A stretch of 38,475 nt of DNA from Tsukamurella sp. M9C (GCF_020169415.1 NZ_JAIULG010000046.1:1-38475), one strand, 5' to 3'; positions 7,506 through 16,103 are shown, counted from the stretch's first letter. Notes: generated by a model not told the origin, from the letters alone. Made by a program: numbers and translations.

Positions 7506-7876
7506 TTCTCGTCCTCGTCCCGGGCGCGCTTGTCGGCCAGCCGCGTCACGCGGTCCGTGTTGTTCTGCACGATCGACCGCGCGAGCGAGCCGCCGACGGT
7601 GACGAACAGGCCGACCACGAGGATCGCGTAGACCAGGGTGAAGATCTTCGAGATCGTGAGCGTGGGGCTCAGCGCCCCGCCGCCCATCGGCAGCCCCACC
7701 GACACCGCGTAGAACAGCGAATCGATCACCGACCACTTCTCGGTGAGGGTGTAGAAGACCGTCGCCGCTGTGACGATGACGACCAGGCTGAGGACCGCTC
7801 CGCGGAACGGTCGATCCCGCCAGCTCGTGCGGATCGCGCCGGCGAGCCTCTTGAACATCAACGTCAGCCCCAACAC
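7502..7876 (-). CDS. Two-TM ion-channel-like protein with atypical selectivity filter
   Basis: A 124-residue protein with the layout of a minimal K+ channel subunit (Ion_trans_2). TM1 is at about residues 26-43, a pore helix at about 46-58 (EKWSVIDSLFYAV), TM2 at about 78-95 (KIFTLVYAILVVGLFVTVGG), and the tail is charged. Where K+ channels carry T-V-G-Y-G-D, this protein has S59-V60-G61-L62-P63-M64 followed by GGG, so selectivity may be altered or lost. A following SPT resembles the SPTT after normal filters. The GTG start at 7876 is supported by TAGGCT on the minus strand (7883-7888), ending 6 nt upstream. An internal ATG at residue 7 is the alternative. It could be a channel of changed selectivity or a non-conducting relative. 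Confidence 0.75.
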   Translation of the reverse strand: MLGLTLMFKRLAGAIRTSWRDRPFRGAVLSLVVIVTAATVFYTLTEKWSVIDSLFYAVSVGLPMGGGALSPTLTISKIFTLVYAILVVGLFVTVGGSLARSIVQNNTDRVTRLADKRARDEDEN

Positions 7877-7882
7877 GACCCC

Positions 7883-7908
7883 AGCCTATCGGCGCCGCCG
7901 CGTAGGGT
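7883..7908. promoter_or_regulatory. Divergent leaderless -10 boxes for the channel-like gene and the SDR
   Basis: TAGGCT on the minus strand (7883-7888) ends 6 nt before the channel GTG. TAGGGT on the plus strand (7903-7908) ends 7 nt before the SDR ATG. The whole intergenic region is 39 bp, so both promoters are packed into it and initiation complexes would interfere. Confidence 0.6.
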
Positions 7909-7915
7909 TGCCGCC

Positions 7916-8647
7916 ATGCGATCCGCGGTGTCAGCACTGTTCGACCTCACCGGGCGCACGGCGCTGGTCACCGGCGCGAGCTCGGGGATCGGGGCGGCCA
8001 TCGCGGAGGCGCTCGACGGTGCCGGGGCCCGCGTGCTCCGGGCGGGCCGCGACCGCGACCGCCTCGGCGCCGACGGGATCAGCGCCGACCTCACGCGCGG
8101 CGCTGCTGAGCTGATCGAGCAGGCCGACGCCCGGGCCGACGCCGTCGATATCCTGGTCAACTGCGCCGGCAGCAACCCGCGCCCGCCGCTCGGCGACATC
8201 GACGACGCGCTCTACCGCGAGATCCTCGCGGTCAACCTCGACGCCCCGTTCCAGCTCGGGCAGCACTACGGGCCGCGGATGGCCGCGCGGGGCTGGGGCC
8301 GGATCATCAACGTCGCGTCGACGCAGGCGCACCGCGCGTTCGGCAACAGCGGCGCCTACGGCGTCGCCAAGGCCGGCATCGCCGGGCTCACCCGCTCCCA
8401 GTCGGAGGCGTGGGCACCGTCGGGCGTCACCGCGAACTCGCTGACGCCCGGACTGGTCGCGACGCCGATGACCACCGCCGTGCTCGCGGATCCCGCACGC
8501 GCCGAGTACTTCCGGCGTCGCGCGCACACCGGGACGCTCGGCGCACCGTCGGACTTCGCCGCCGCGGCGATCTTCCTGGCCGGACCCGGCTCGGCCTTCG
8601 TGACCGGGCAGAACGTCTGCGTCGACGGCGGCCTCTCGGTGACCTGA
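7916..8647 (+). CDS. Short-chain dehydrogenase/reductase
   Basis: A classical SDR of 243 residues, of normal length (about 250). The Rossmann motif TGASSGIG is at about residues 19-26 and the NCAG motif follows in VDILVNCAGS. The catalytic Ser lies in IINVAST and the catalytic Tyr/Lys in SGAYGVAKAG. The C-terminal FVTGQNVCVDGGLSV is typical of the FabG/gluconate 5-dehydrogenase-like branch that oxidises or reduces secondary alcohols with NAD(P)(H). The substrate is unknown. The ATG at 7916 is supported by TAGGGT ending 7 nt upstream. It is convergent with the thiolase gene across an 84-bp region filled by a long inverted repeat. Confidence 0.92.
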   Translation: MRSAVSALFDLTGRTALVTGASSGIGAAIAEALDGAGARVLRAGRDRDRLGADGISADLTRGAAELIEQADARADAVDILVNCAGSNPRPPLGDIDDALYREILAVNLDAPFQLGQHYGPRMAARGWGRIINVASTQAHRAFGNSGAYGVAKAGIAGLTRSQSEAWAPSGVTANSLTPGLVATPMTTAVLADPARAEYFRRRAHTGTLGAPSDFAAAAIFLAGPGSAFVTGQNVCVDGGLSVT

Positions 8648-8656
8648 GGCGGGCCG

Positions 8657-8732
8657 GTCGTGAAATCGGCCGATTTCTCCGTCAGGAGGCCGATATCGCC
8701 CTCGTGAACCGGAAATCGGCCGGATTCACGAC
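8657..8732. repeat. Long inverted repeat between convergent SDR and thiolase genes
   Basis: Two 21-nt arms (8657-8677 and 8712-8732) are reverse complements except for two central positions, with a 34-nt loop. The left arm contains a perfect 16-bp palindrome, GAAATCGGCCGATTTC (8662-8677). The unit TCGTGAA followed within a few bases by CGG occurs three times (8658, 8702, and inverted at 8732), allowing alternative hairpins. The right arm overlaps the thiolase stop codon. It may serve as a bidirectional terminator; no T-run is present. Confidence 0.75.
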
Positions 8733-10024
8733 TACACGCGCTCGAGGACGACGCTCGCGCCGTGCCCGCCCGCCGCACAGATGCCGAGCAGCGCTGTGTC
8801 CTTGCCGGAGAGTGCGAGTTCGTTGGCCATCGTCGTGACCATGCGGGCGCCGGTGGCGCCGAACGGATGCCCGATCGACACGGAGCCGCCGTGCACGTTG
8901 AGCTTCTCCGGATCGATCTCGCCGACGGGGGTGTCGCGGCCGAGTCGCTCGGCGGCCCACTCCGGGCTGGCGAGGGCGTCGAGGACGGAGAGGGTCTGCG
9001 CCGCGAAGGCCTCGTGGATGTCCACGAGGTCGACGTCCTCCAGCTTGAGACCGGCCTTGTCCAGCGCGCGGGGCATCGAGATCGCCGGGCCGATGAGCAC
9101 CTCGTCGGCCGGATCGACGCTGACGTAGCTCCACGAGCGGATCGCGGCCAGGGGGGTGAGGCCCAGCTCGCGGGCCTTCTCCTCGCTCATGATCAGGACC
9201 GCGGCGGCGCCGTCGGTGAGCGGGCTGGCGTTGCCGGCGGTGACGGTGCCCTCGCGCTCGAAGGCGGGCTTCAGCCGCGCCATCTTCTCGGCGCTCGTGT
9301 CGCCGCGCACGAGTCCGTCGCGGGCGACGGTCGTCCCGTCGGGCGTGGTCACCGGCACGACCTCGCGGTCGAACCGGCCCGAGGCGATCGCCGCGGCGGC
9401 GCGGGCGTGCGAGCGGGCGGCGAACGCGTCCTGCGCCTCTCGCGTGACGCCGTGGATCCGCGCCATCTTCTCGGCGGATTCGCCCATCACCTCGCCGGTG
9501 GTCCGCTCCTCGATGCGCGGGCGGCTGGGAAGGAGGCCGGTGAACGGCGCCAGGCCGATCGCGGCGTCGAGGTAGGCGCGGGGCGAGGGCTTGCCGAGGG
9601 CGAGGGGAGCGGCGGCCTGGACCAGCTTCTGCGGGAGGTTGACCGCGGCGTTGGAGACGGAGTCGGAGCCGCCGGCGATCATCACGTCGTACTCGCCGCG
9701 CTCGATCGCCGCGGCGGCGGTGGTGACGGCCTGCAGGCCGGAGGCGCAGGCGCGGGTCACGGTGTGCCCCTCGACGCCGTGCCCGAGGCCGAGGTCGAGC
9801 GCGATCTCGCGGGCGATGTTGGGCGCGCCCGCGGGCAGGATGACGCCGCCCCAGACGATGGCCTCGATGCGGTCGGCGACGGCCGGGACGCGGTCGAGGA
9901 GGCCGCGCACGGCGTGGTCCGCGAGCGCGATGCTGTCGAGGTGGACGTAGTCGCCGAAGGCGCGGACGAACGGGGTGCGCGCGCCGGAGACGATCACGGC
10001 GCGACGGCTCTGTGGAGTGGTCAT
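8732..10024 (-). CDS. Thiolase, acetyl-CoA C-acetyl/acyltransferase (FadI/FadA-like)
   Basis: Condensing or degradative thiolase of 430 residues. The nucleophilic Cys93 lies in TRACASGLQA. The catalytic His is in NVHGGSVSIGHPFGATGAR, and the second Cys416 is in GICAAGGHGAS. The NEAF-like motif reads DIHEAFAAQ (His-Glu-Ala-Phe; the usual Asn is His here, a known variant in FadI/FadA-type trifunctional thiolases). Length and this variant favour the long FadI-like class used in fatty acid beta-oxidation over biosynthetic PhaA. The start ATG at 10024 is supported by TAAGAT on the minus strand (10031-10036) ending 6 nt upstream. A palindrome overlaps that box, suggesting repression. No partner hydratase or dehydrogenase is adjacent. 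Confidence 0.93.
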   Translation of the reverse strand: MTTPQSRRAVIVSGARTPFVRAFGDYVHLDSIALADHAVRGLLDRVPAVADRIEAIVWGGVILPAGAPNIAREIALDLGLGHGVEGHTVTRACASGLQAVTTAAAAIERGEYDVMIAGGSDSVSNAAVNLPQKLVQAAAPLALGKPSPRAYLDAAIGLAPFTGLLPSRPRIEERTTGEVMGESAEKMARIHGVTREAQDAFAARSHARAAAAIASGRFDREVVPVTTPDGTTVARDGLVRGDTSAEKMARLKPAFEREGTVTAGNASPLTDGAAAVLIMSEEKARELGLTPLAAIRSWSYVSVDPADEVLIGPAISMPRALDKAGLKLEDVDLVDIHEAFAAQTLSVLDALASPEWAAERLGRDTPVGEIDPEKLNVHGGSVSIGHPFGATGARMVTTMANELALSGKDTALLGICAAGGHGASVVLERV

Positions 10025-10030
10025 GCGGCG

Positions 10031-10047
10031 ATCTTACTCACGAGTCA
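10031..10047 (-). promoter_or_regulatory. Thiolase -10 box overlapped by a 14-bp palindrome
   Basis: The leaderless -10 TAAGAT occupies 10031-10036 on the minus strand. A palindrome with ACTC/GAGT half-sites around a 2-nt centre (ACTCACGAGT, 10036-10045), plus outer T and A at 10034 and 10047, touches it. An operator here would block the promoter. A TetR-type fatty-acid regulator is the likely class, but this is inference. Confidence 0.5.
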
Positions 10048-10157
10048 GTTCGTCCGCGTGATCGCGGTCACGGCGTTTCGGCCGTCACCTGCGCCCCACC
10101 GGTCACACCCCAGCGCGGCAACCCGAACCGGGCGGCGCACCGTCCTACGCTGGGCCG

Positions 10158-11996
10158 GTGAAGAAGCCGATGCGCCGCGCCGTCGTGATCGTCGCCCTCG
10201 TGGCGCTGGTCGCGACCGGCGGCTGCTCGCCGGCGAACACCAACGGCCCGGGCCCGCTCGCGGTGCGCTTCGGCGCCGCGCTCGCCGACCACGACCTCGA
10301 CGCCGCGGCGGCGCTGACGACCACGCCCGAGTCGGCGAAGAAGGCGCTGCAGGCAGCGTTCGCCGGGCTGCAGGCCCGGGGCGTGCAGCTCAAGGTCGGT
10401 CAGGTGCGGACCACCGGGGCGACCAGTCAGGTCGAGTACGAGTACATCTGGGACCTGCCCGCCGAGCAGGGGCGGTCGAGCCGGTCGTGGGACTACCGCG
10501 GCACGCTGACCGGCGTCCAGGAGAACGGGCAGTGGCGGGTGCGGTGGGCGCCGTCGGTGCTGCACCCGCGGCTCGGTGCGAACCAGACGATGGTGCTCCG
10601 CGCCCTGCCCGCCGACAAGGCGCCCGTGAACTCGGCGTCCGGCGGCTCCGTGCTCGTGCCGGGCGTCATCACCCGGATCCGGATCGAGGCGTCCAAGGTC
10701 GCGGCGCCGACGACGGTGCTCGACGTCGCCGGCCAGCTGACCCGTGCGCTGCAGCCGATCCTGCCCAACCTCGACCCGGTGCAGATCACCGAGCAGGCCA
10801 CCTCGCTGAGCGCCCCGTACACCGTGGCCTCGGTGAATCAGGACGACCTGCGCAAGCTCGCCGGCGACGTGACGTCGCTCCCGGGGGTCACCCTCGTCGA
10901 GCAGGCCGATCTGGTGCCCACCGACCGCACCTTCGCGCCCGCGCTCATGTCGTCGATCAAGCAGAACGTCACCGGCGATCTGGCGGGCAAGGACGGCTGG
11001 GAGGTGATCGCGCAGGCCGACACCGGCGCGCGGGTCTCCACGCTGTCGACCACGGCGGCGCAGCCGGCGCCCGCGGTGTCGGTGAGCATCTCGCCGATCG
11101 CGCAGGCCGCCGCGCAGGCCGCCGTGAACACCCGTCGCGACCGGCAGTCGATGATGGTCGTGATCCAGCCCTCGACCGGCAACGTGCTCGCCGTCGCGCA
11201 GAACCCCGAGGCCGACAAGCTCGGCTCGCTCGCCACGTCCGGCCTGTACCCGCCGGGCTCCACCGGCAAGATCGTCACCGCGACCGCGGCGATCTCCGCG
11301 GGCATCGCCACCCCGGAGACGATCGTCCCGTGCCCGGGCACCCTCACCATCGGCGAGCGCGAGGTACCCAACTACAACCGCTTCGCCCTCGGCGACGTGA
11401 CGATGCAGCGCGCGTTCGCCCGCTCCTGCAACACGAGCTTCGCCTTCCTCGGCGCCAAGCTCAAGCCCGAGGCGCTGAACACCGCGGCCGCCGAGCTCGG
11501 CATCGGGCCCGACTACGCCATCGCCGGGCTGCCCGTCTCGTCCGGGCAGTACCCGCTGCCCAAGGCCATGGTCAACCAGGTCGAGGACAGCTTCGGCCAG
11601 GGCGAGGTGCTGGTCAGCCCGTTCGCCATGGCGCTCGCCGTCGCGTCCGTCGCGCACGGCGGCGCGGTCACCCCGCAGTTGCTGCTCGGCAAGCCCACCA
11701 AGGTCGACGGGGAGCGGCCCCCGCTCGACGTGAAGGCCGCCGACGGCGTGCGCGCCATGATGCGCGAGGTCGTCGCCTCCGGTACCGCCGAGCTGATCCG
11801 GGGCTCCGGCGACATCCTCGGCAAGACCGGTGAGGCGGAGGTCGACGGTGGCTCGCACGCCTGGTTCGTCGGCTACCGCGGCGACCTGGCCTTCGCCACC
11901 CTCGTCGTGCTCGGCGGCAGTTCCGACAACGCCGTCGCGGTCACCAAGGAGTTCTTCGACCGCTTCGACGCCCCCGTCTCCGCCGTGCCCAACTGA
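10158..11996 (+). CDS. Penicillin-binding lipoprotein, class B transpeptidase (Rv2864c-like)
   Basis: Periplasmic DD-transpeptidase that cross-links peptidoglycan, 612 residues. Residues 1-22 form a signal with the lipobox-like VATGGCSP. An NTF2-like MecA_N domain covers about 30-145, a PBP dimerisation region about 155-310, and the transpeptidase about 330-605. Catalytic motifs are SxxK as STGK (S368, K371), SxN as SCN (S423-N425) and KTG (from K556). The GTG at 10158 is supported by TACGCT (10146-10151) 6 nt upstream. It is divergent from the thiolase gene. The N-terminal MecA-like domain is also found in low-affinity PBPs. The gene matches Rv2864c in the syntenic block. It ends at a long intergenic inverted repeat. 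Confidence 0.94.
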   Translation: MKKPMRRAVVIVALVALVATGGCSPANTNGPGPLAVRFGAALADHDLDAAAALTTTPESAKKALQAAFAGLQARGVQLKVGQVRTTGATSQVEYEYIWDLPAEQGRSSRSWDYRGTLTGVQENGQWRVRWAPSVLHPRLGANQTMVLRALPADKAPVNSASGGSVLVPGVITRIRIEASKVAAPTTVLDVAGQLTRALQPILPNLDPVQITEQATSLSAPYTVASVNQDDLRKLAGDVTSLPGVTLVEQADLVPTDRTFAPALMSSIKQNVTGDLAGKDGWEVIAQADTGARVSTLSTTAAQPAPAVSVSISPIAQAAAQAAVNTRRDRQSMMVVIQPSTGNVLAVAQNPEADKLGSLATSGLYPPGSTGKIVTATAAISAGIATPETIVPCPGTLTIGEREVPNYNRFALGDVTMQRAFARSCNTSFAFLGAKLKPEALNTAAAELGIGPDYAIAGLPVSSGQYPLPKAMVNQVEDSFGQGEVLVSPFAMALAVASVAHGGAVTPQLLLGKPTKVDGERPPLDVKAADGVRAMMREVVASGTAELIRGSGDILGKTGEAEVDGGSHAWFVGYRGDLAFATLVVLGGSSDNAVAVTKEFFDRFDAPVSAVPN

Positions 11997-12070
11997 GGAT
12001 CGGTGCCGACCCGGGAATCGATGCCCACCTGGTGCGGGTTCGTTCCGGCTCGGGTAGGACAATTTCGGAC

Positions 12071-12134
12071 CTATGAAATCGTGACCGTCAGTGACACTTC
12101 CGACAGCGGTGACCTGGCGGTCACGATTTCATAG
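12071..12134. repeat. Perfect 17-bp inverted repeat with 30-nt loop
   Basis: CTATGAAATCGTGACCG (12071-12087) recurs exactly inverted at 12118-12134. It lies in the 240-bp gap between the PBP gene and the GNAT gene. The loop contains further GTGAC/GGTGAC pieces. The arm shares TGAAATCG with the inverted repeat at 8657-8732. It may be a terminator or a member of a dispersed intergenic hairpin family. I see nothing else convincing in 11997-12070 or 12135-12223. Confidence 0.8.
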
Positions 12135-12236
12135 CCATGGGGCGGCGCGTGCCCCCGCGCCGCCCTTCGGCGAACAGGATCACACGCCGGGGAAATGCGA
12201 TTGCCCGTGCGAATCAGATCGGGCAGGGTCGGCGAC

Positions 12237-12830
12237 ATGGGCATCGAGCTGATCGCACCGACGGCCGACTGGCACGACGAGTGGCTGCGCAACGTCGCGG
12301 AGTGGGGCGACGTGACGCATCACCCGGGCTCCGGCAGCGCCCTGGCGCGCGACCTGGACCTGACGGCGCCGTCGGACTTCGGGACCTGGGTGGACCGCAT
12401 CAACGAGCAGGCGATGATCGACGGCAGCGGCGGCCGCGTGCCCGCCACGAGCTGGTGGATGGTCGACGGTGACCGGTACCTCGGGGCGATCCAGCTGCGG
12501 CACGAGCTGAGCCCCCTGCTCGCCGAGCTCGGCGGCCACATCGGCTACCACGTGCGTCCCTCGGCGCGGCGGCAGGGCGTCGCCTCGACGGCGCTGCGCG
12601 AGGTGGTCCGGCGCGCCGCGGGATTCGGGCTGACCGAGGTCCTCGTCACCTGCGACGAGAGCAACCTCGCCTCGCGCCGCACCGCGGAGTCGGCCGGCGG
12701 CGTGCTCACCCGGATCCGCTCGGTCGACGACTTCGGCATCGGCCACGACTTCCTCGAACCCGTCTGCCACTACTGGATCCCGACCGGGCCGGACGGGGAG
12801 CGTGCGGCGCCGATTACGCTGAACGGATGA
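12237..12830 (+). CDS. GNAT-family N-acetyltransferase
   Basis: A 197-residue GNAT protein of the RimJ/RimL-like or aminoglycoside-type broad group. The acetyl-CoA loop is RRQGVA, in [23 protein letters not shown], followed by [22 protein letters not shown]. The substrate is unknown. The start is uncertain. ATG 12237 has CAGGGT (12224-12229), one mismatch from TANNNT, 7 nt upstream. In-frame upstream candidates are GTG 12207 and ATG 12195, neither with a good Shine-Dalgarno. The stop overlaps the map start by 4 bp (ATGA), indicating cotranscription, although map also has its own -10 inside this gene's 3' end. Confidence 0.85.
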   Translation: MGIELIAPTADWHDEWLRNVAEWGDVTHHPGSGSALARDLDLTAPSDFGTWVDRINEQAMIDGSGGRVPATSWWMVDGDRYLGAIQLRHELSPLLAELGGHIGYHVRPSARRQGVASTALREVVRRAAGFGLTEVLVTCDESNLASRRTAESAGGVLTRIRSVDDFGIGHDFLEPVCHYWIPTGPDGERAAPITLNG

Positions 12831-13696
12831 CCCGCGCTGCACTCGTTCCCGGCACCGTCTCACCCCGTCTGGCCGTCCCGGCGAAGATCGTGCGACCCGA
12901 ATACGTCGACAAGCCGTCGGCGAACGAGGGCAACGAGCCGTGGGTGCAGACCCCGGAGACCATCGAGAAGATGCGGGTGGCCTCGCGGATCGCCGCCGAC
13001 GCGCTGCAGGCCGCGGGCGCCGCGGTGGCACCCGGCGTCACCACCGACCACCTCGACCGGGTGGCGCACGAGTACATGCTCGACCACGGCGCCTACCCGT
13101 CGACCCTGGGCTACCGCGGCTTCCCCAAGAGCTGCTGCACCAGCCTCAACGAGGTGATCTGCCACGGCATCCCGGACTCGACGGTGATCGAGGACGGCGA
13201 CATCGTCAACATCGACGTCACCGCCTACATCGACGGGGTGCACGGCGACACCAACGCCACCTTCCTCGCCGGCGACGTCTCCGAGGAGCACCGCCTGCTG
13301 GTCGAGCGCACCCGTATCGCCACCGAGCGCGCAATCAAGGCCGTCAAGCCGGGGCGCGAGCTCAACGTGGTCGGCCGCGTCATCGAGTCCTACGCGAATC
13401 GCTTCGGCTACACCGTGGTCCGCGACTTCACCGGCCACGGCATCGGCGAGACCTTCCACAACGGCCTCGTCGTGCTGCACTACGACGAGCCCAACGTCGA
13501 GACGGTGCTCGAGCCCGGCATGGTCTTCACCATCGAGCCGATGATCAACCTCGGCGGCCTCGACTACGAGATCTGGCCCGACGGCTGGACCGTCGCCACC
13601 ACCGACAAGAAGTGGACCGCGCAGTTCGAGCACACCCTCGTGGTCACCGACGACGGTGCCGAGATCCTCACCCTGCCGAGCGCCCCCACCGCGTAA
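12827..13696 (+). CDS. map: Methionine aminopeptidase, type I with N-terminal extension
   Basis: Removes the initiator Met from nascent proteins; cytoplasmic metalloenzyme. The protein has 289 residues with an N-terminal extension of about 40 residues, as in mycobacterial MapB (Rv2861c). All five metal ligands are visible: D130 (NIDVTAY), D141 (GVHGDTN), H204 (FTGHGIG), E237 (FTIEPM) and E268 (QFEHTL), with the conserved His113 in ICHGIPD. The ATG at 12827 overlaps the GNAT stop and also has TACGCT (12815-12820) 6 nt upstream, so map can be expressed both from an operon and from a leaderless promoter. cobQ starts 2 bp after its stop. Confidence 0.97.
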   Translation: MTRAALVPGTVSPRLAVPAKIVRPEYVDKPSANEGNEPWVQTPETIEKMRVASRIAADALQAAGAAVAPGVTTDHLDRVAHEYMLDHGAYPSTLGYRGFPKSCCTSLNEVICHGIPDSTVIEDGDIVNIDVTAYIDGVHGDTNATFLAGDVSEEHRLLVERTRIATERAIKAVKPGRELNVVGRVIESYANRFGYTVVRDFTGHGIGETFHNGLVVLHYDEPNVETVLEPGMVFTIEPMINLGGLDYEIWPDGWTVATTDKKWTAQFEHTLVVTDDGAEILTLPSAPTA

Positions 13697-13698
13697 CC

Positions 13699-15228
13699 GT
13701 GCGCGGCGCACTCCTCCTCGCCGGCGCCACCTCGGACGCCGGCAAATCTACGGTCACGGCCGGACTGTGCCGTCTCCTGGCCCGGCGGGGCGTGCGCGTC
13801 GCGCCGTTCAAGGCGCAGAACATGTCCAACAACTCCGTCGCCACCGTCGAGGCCGACGGCACCAGCGGCGAGATCGGGCGCGCCCAGGCGACCCAGGCGC
13901 TCGCGTGCGGTCTCGCACCGTCGACCCGGTTCAATCCGGTCCTCCTCAAGCCCGGCAGCGACCGCCGCAGCCAGCTGGTCCTGCACGGTCGGCCGGTCGG
14001 CGACGTGGGCGCCCGCGACTACGTCACCCGGCGGCAGTGGCTGCTCGACGAGGTGACGACCACGCTGCGAGCCCTGCGCGACGAGTTCGACGTGGTGCTC
14101 TGCGAGGGCGCCGGCAGCCCCGCCGAGATCAACCTGCGGGCCACCGACATCGCCAACATGGGGCTCGCGCGGGCCGCGAACCTGCCGACACTGATCGTCG
14201 GCGACATCGACCGCGGGGGAGTGCTCGCGCACCTCGCTGGCACCGTCGCCGTGATGCCGCCCGAGGACCAGCGCCTGGTCTACGGCTTCCTCATCAACCG
14301 TTTCCGCGGCGACGTCTCGCTGCTCACGCCCGGCCTCGAGCAGCTCGAGGAGATCACCCGGCGACCCACCCTCGGCGTGCTCCCGTACCTCACCGATCTC
14401 TGGCTCGACGCCGAGGACTCGCTCGCCGCGCTCGGCGCGGACCTCGTCGGCCGGGGATCGGCGTACCGCGACCCGATCCGCGTGGCCGCGATCGCGCTGC
14501 CGCGCGTCTCCAACACCACCGACGTCGAGGCCCTCGCGTGCGAGCCGGGCCTGACGGTCCGCTGGACCACCCGGCCCGCCGACGTCGCCGACGCCGACCT
14601 CGTGGTGGTTCCCGGCAGCAAGAGCACCGTCGGCGACCTCGGCTGGCTCCGCGAGCGCGGCCTCGCCGACGCCCTCGCCCGTCGCGCGGCCGCAGGCGGC
14701 CCGATCGTCGGGATCTGCGGCGGTTACCAGATGCTCGGCCGCGGCATCGCCGACCCGAACGGCGTCGAGGCGGGGCCCGGAACCCGGGTCGACGGCCTCG
14801 GGGTCCTCGACCTCGACGTCGAGTTCGCGCGCGCCAAGTGCGTCCGGAACGTCGCGGGGACCGGGCTCGGCGTGGACGCGACGGGCTACGAGATCCACCA
14901 CGGCACCGTCGTTCGGAACGCGGAAAGCCCTGCGCTGCACGGCCCCGACGGACCCGAGGGGGCGCTCACCCCGAGCGTGCTCGGGACGCACTGGCACGGA
15001 CTGTTCGGCTCCGACGCCTTCCGTCGGGCGTACCTCGCCCGGACCTTCCCCGGCCGGGAGCTCGGTGGCGCGATCAGCTACGACGGTGCCCGCCTCGCCC
15101 AGCTCGACGCCATCGCCGACGCGCTCGAGGAACACTGCGACATCGACGCGATCCTGAGTCCTTTGCATTCCCCTGTCGCGTTTTCGGCGATCCTGCCGAC
15201 CATCCGGATCATGAGTGACTACCGTTGA
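13699..15228 (+). CDS. cobQ: Cobyric acid synthase
   Basis: Glutamine-dependent amidation of adenosyl-cobyrinate a,c-diamide at four side chains in cobalamin synthesis. The protein has 509 residues, near the family's usual 480-500. The N-terminal ATPase part has [17 protein letters not shown] and [12 protein letters not shown]. The middle has [12 protein letters not shown] and [14 protein letters not shown]. The C-terminal class I glutamine amidotransferase has its Cys in [11 protein letters not shown] and its His in GTHWHGLF. The GTG at 13699 is 2 bp after the map stop, so translation is probably coupled. The position differs from M. tuberculosis, where cobQ1 (Rv0255c) is elsewhere. The other cobalamin genes of this window lie 5-10 kb downstream. 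The last 40 residues (from about [12 protein letters not shown]) are less conserved. Confidence 0.96.
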   Translation: MRGALLLAGATSDAGKSTVTAGLCRLLARRGVRVAPFKAQNMSNNSVATVEADGTSGEIGRAQATQALACGLAPSTRFNPVLLKPGSDRRSQLVLHGRPVGDVGARDYVTRRQWLLDEVTTTLRALRDEFDVVLCEGAGSPAEINLRATDIANMGLARAANLPTLIVGDIDRGGVLAHLAGTVAVMPPEDQRLVYGFLINRFRGDVSLLTPGLEQLEEITRRPTLGVLPYLTDLWLDAEDSLAALGADLVGRGSAYRDPIRVAAIALPRVSNTTDVEALACEPGLTVRWTTRPADVADADLVVVPGSKSTVGDLGWLRERGLADALARRAAAGGPIVGICGGYQMLGRGIADPNGVEAGPGTRVDGLGVLDLDVEFARAKCVRNVAGTGLGVDATGYEIHHGTVVRNAESPALHGPDGPEGALTPSVLGTHWHGLFGSDAFRRAYLARTFPGRELGGAISYDGARLAQLDAIADALEEHCDIDAILSPLHSPVAFSAILPTIRIMSDYR

Positions 15229-15233
15229 CCACC

Positions 15234-16067
15234 ATGCCGATCGATTCAGCTGACACGGTGCAGGTGCCCGCGGGCTCGTGGACCTTCGACGTGTCGGTCG
15301 GGGGGTCTGAGCACGGCGTACCCGTACTGCTGCTGCACGGATTCCCGCAGACCGAGGAGTGCTTCGACCAGGTGCGGGAGCGCCTCCACGAGGCGGGACT
15401 GCGCACCATCGCGCCCCGCCAGCGCGGCTACAGCCCGGGCGCCCGCCCGGTGGGGGTCGATCAGTACACGATGAAGCACCTCGCCGAGGACGCCGCGCGC
15501 ATCCTCGACGCGCTCGAGGTGCCCTACGCGCACGTCGTCGGCCACGGCCTCGGCGCGACGGTGGCGTGGCACTTCGCCGCCGCCTATCCGCTGCGCGCCA
15601 TGAGCCTGACGGCGGTCTCGTTCGGCCACCCGTCGGCGTTCGGCGACGCGATGGCCAACGATCAGGACCAGCGGCAGCGTTCGCGCTACCTGGAGCTGTT
15701 CCTGCGGTCCGGCGAGGCGGAGAAGGCGCTGCTCGCGAACGACGCGCGCACGCTGCTCGCCACGGCGCCCGGCGGCGGGATCGACGCCCTGGCGGACGAG
15801 CCGACACTCACGGCGGCGCTGAACTGGTACCGGGCGAACCTCGCGCCGGGCGGGGAGGGGCTGGACTGCCCCGTGATCGAGGTCCCCACCACCCTGGTGT
15901 GGGGCACCCGCGACGCCATCGCCGGCGCCGCGCAGGCCAAGGGCACCGCGCACTACCTCCGGGCCGACTACCGGCTCAGCGAGGTGCCCGAAGGTGACCA
16001 CTGGCTCCCGCTGCGCGCCCCCGCGGCCCTGGCCTCGGAGATCGCGCTGCGGACGCTCCGGAACTGA
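15234..16067 (+). CDS. Epoxide-hydrolase-like alpha/beta hydrolase lacking the nucleophile
   Basis: A 277-residue alpha/beta-hydrolase fold protein. The oxyanion motif HGFP is at residues 35-38, the acid Asp227 in WGTRDAI, the catalytic-type His256 in EGDHW, and the lid Tyr199 in LNWYR, together resembling epoxide hydrolases. The nucleophile elbow, normally G-H-D-x-G or G-x-S-x-G, reads V-G-H-G-L-G, with Gly105 (codon GGC, 15546-15548) at the nucleophile position. GGC is one base from the Asp codon GAC. The protein therefore looks catalytically dead or adapted to another role. The ATG at 15234 has TACCGT (15220-15225) 8 nt upstream. A TTG at 15225 overlapping the cobQ stop is the alternative. 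It is convergent with the metallothionein gene. Confidence 0.88.
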   Translation: MPIDSADTVQVPAGSWTFDVSVGGSEHGVPVLLLHGFPQTEECFDQVRERLHEAGLRTIAPRQRGYSPGARPVGVDQYTMKHLAEDAARILDALEVPYAHVVGHGLGATVAWHFAAAYPLRAMSLTAVSFGHPSAFGDAMANDQDQRQRSRYLELFLRSGEAEKALLANDARTLLATAPGGGIDALADEPTLTAALNWYRANLAPGGEGLDCPVIEVPTTLVWGTRDAIAGAAQAKGTAHYLRADYRLSEVPEGDHWLPLRAPAALASEIALRTLRN

Positions 16068-16083
16068 CCGCGCCCGCGCGCGG
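16068..16083. terminator. Short GC hairpin between convergent genes
   Basis: CCGCGC (16068-16073), a 4-nt loop and GCGCGG (16078-16083) directly follow the hydrolase stop in a 36-bp convergent gap. It is a plausible U-less bidirectional terminator, but short. Confidence 0.35.
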
Positions 16084-16103
16084 CCGTCCCGGAGCGGTTC
16101 GGG

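Noticed and set aside
8762-11833. A plus-strand open frame of over 1000 codons antisense to the thiolase and out of frame with the PBP gene
   Set aside because: A high-GC shadow frame: Arg/Gly/Ala-rich with no domain, opposite or out of frame with genes having clear catalytic motifs.
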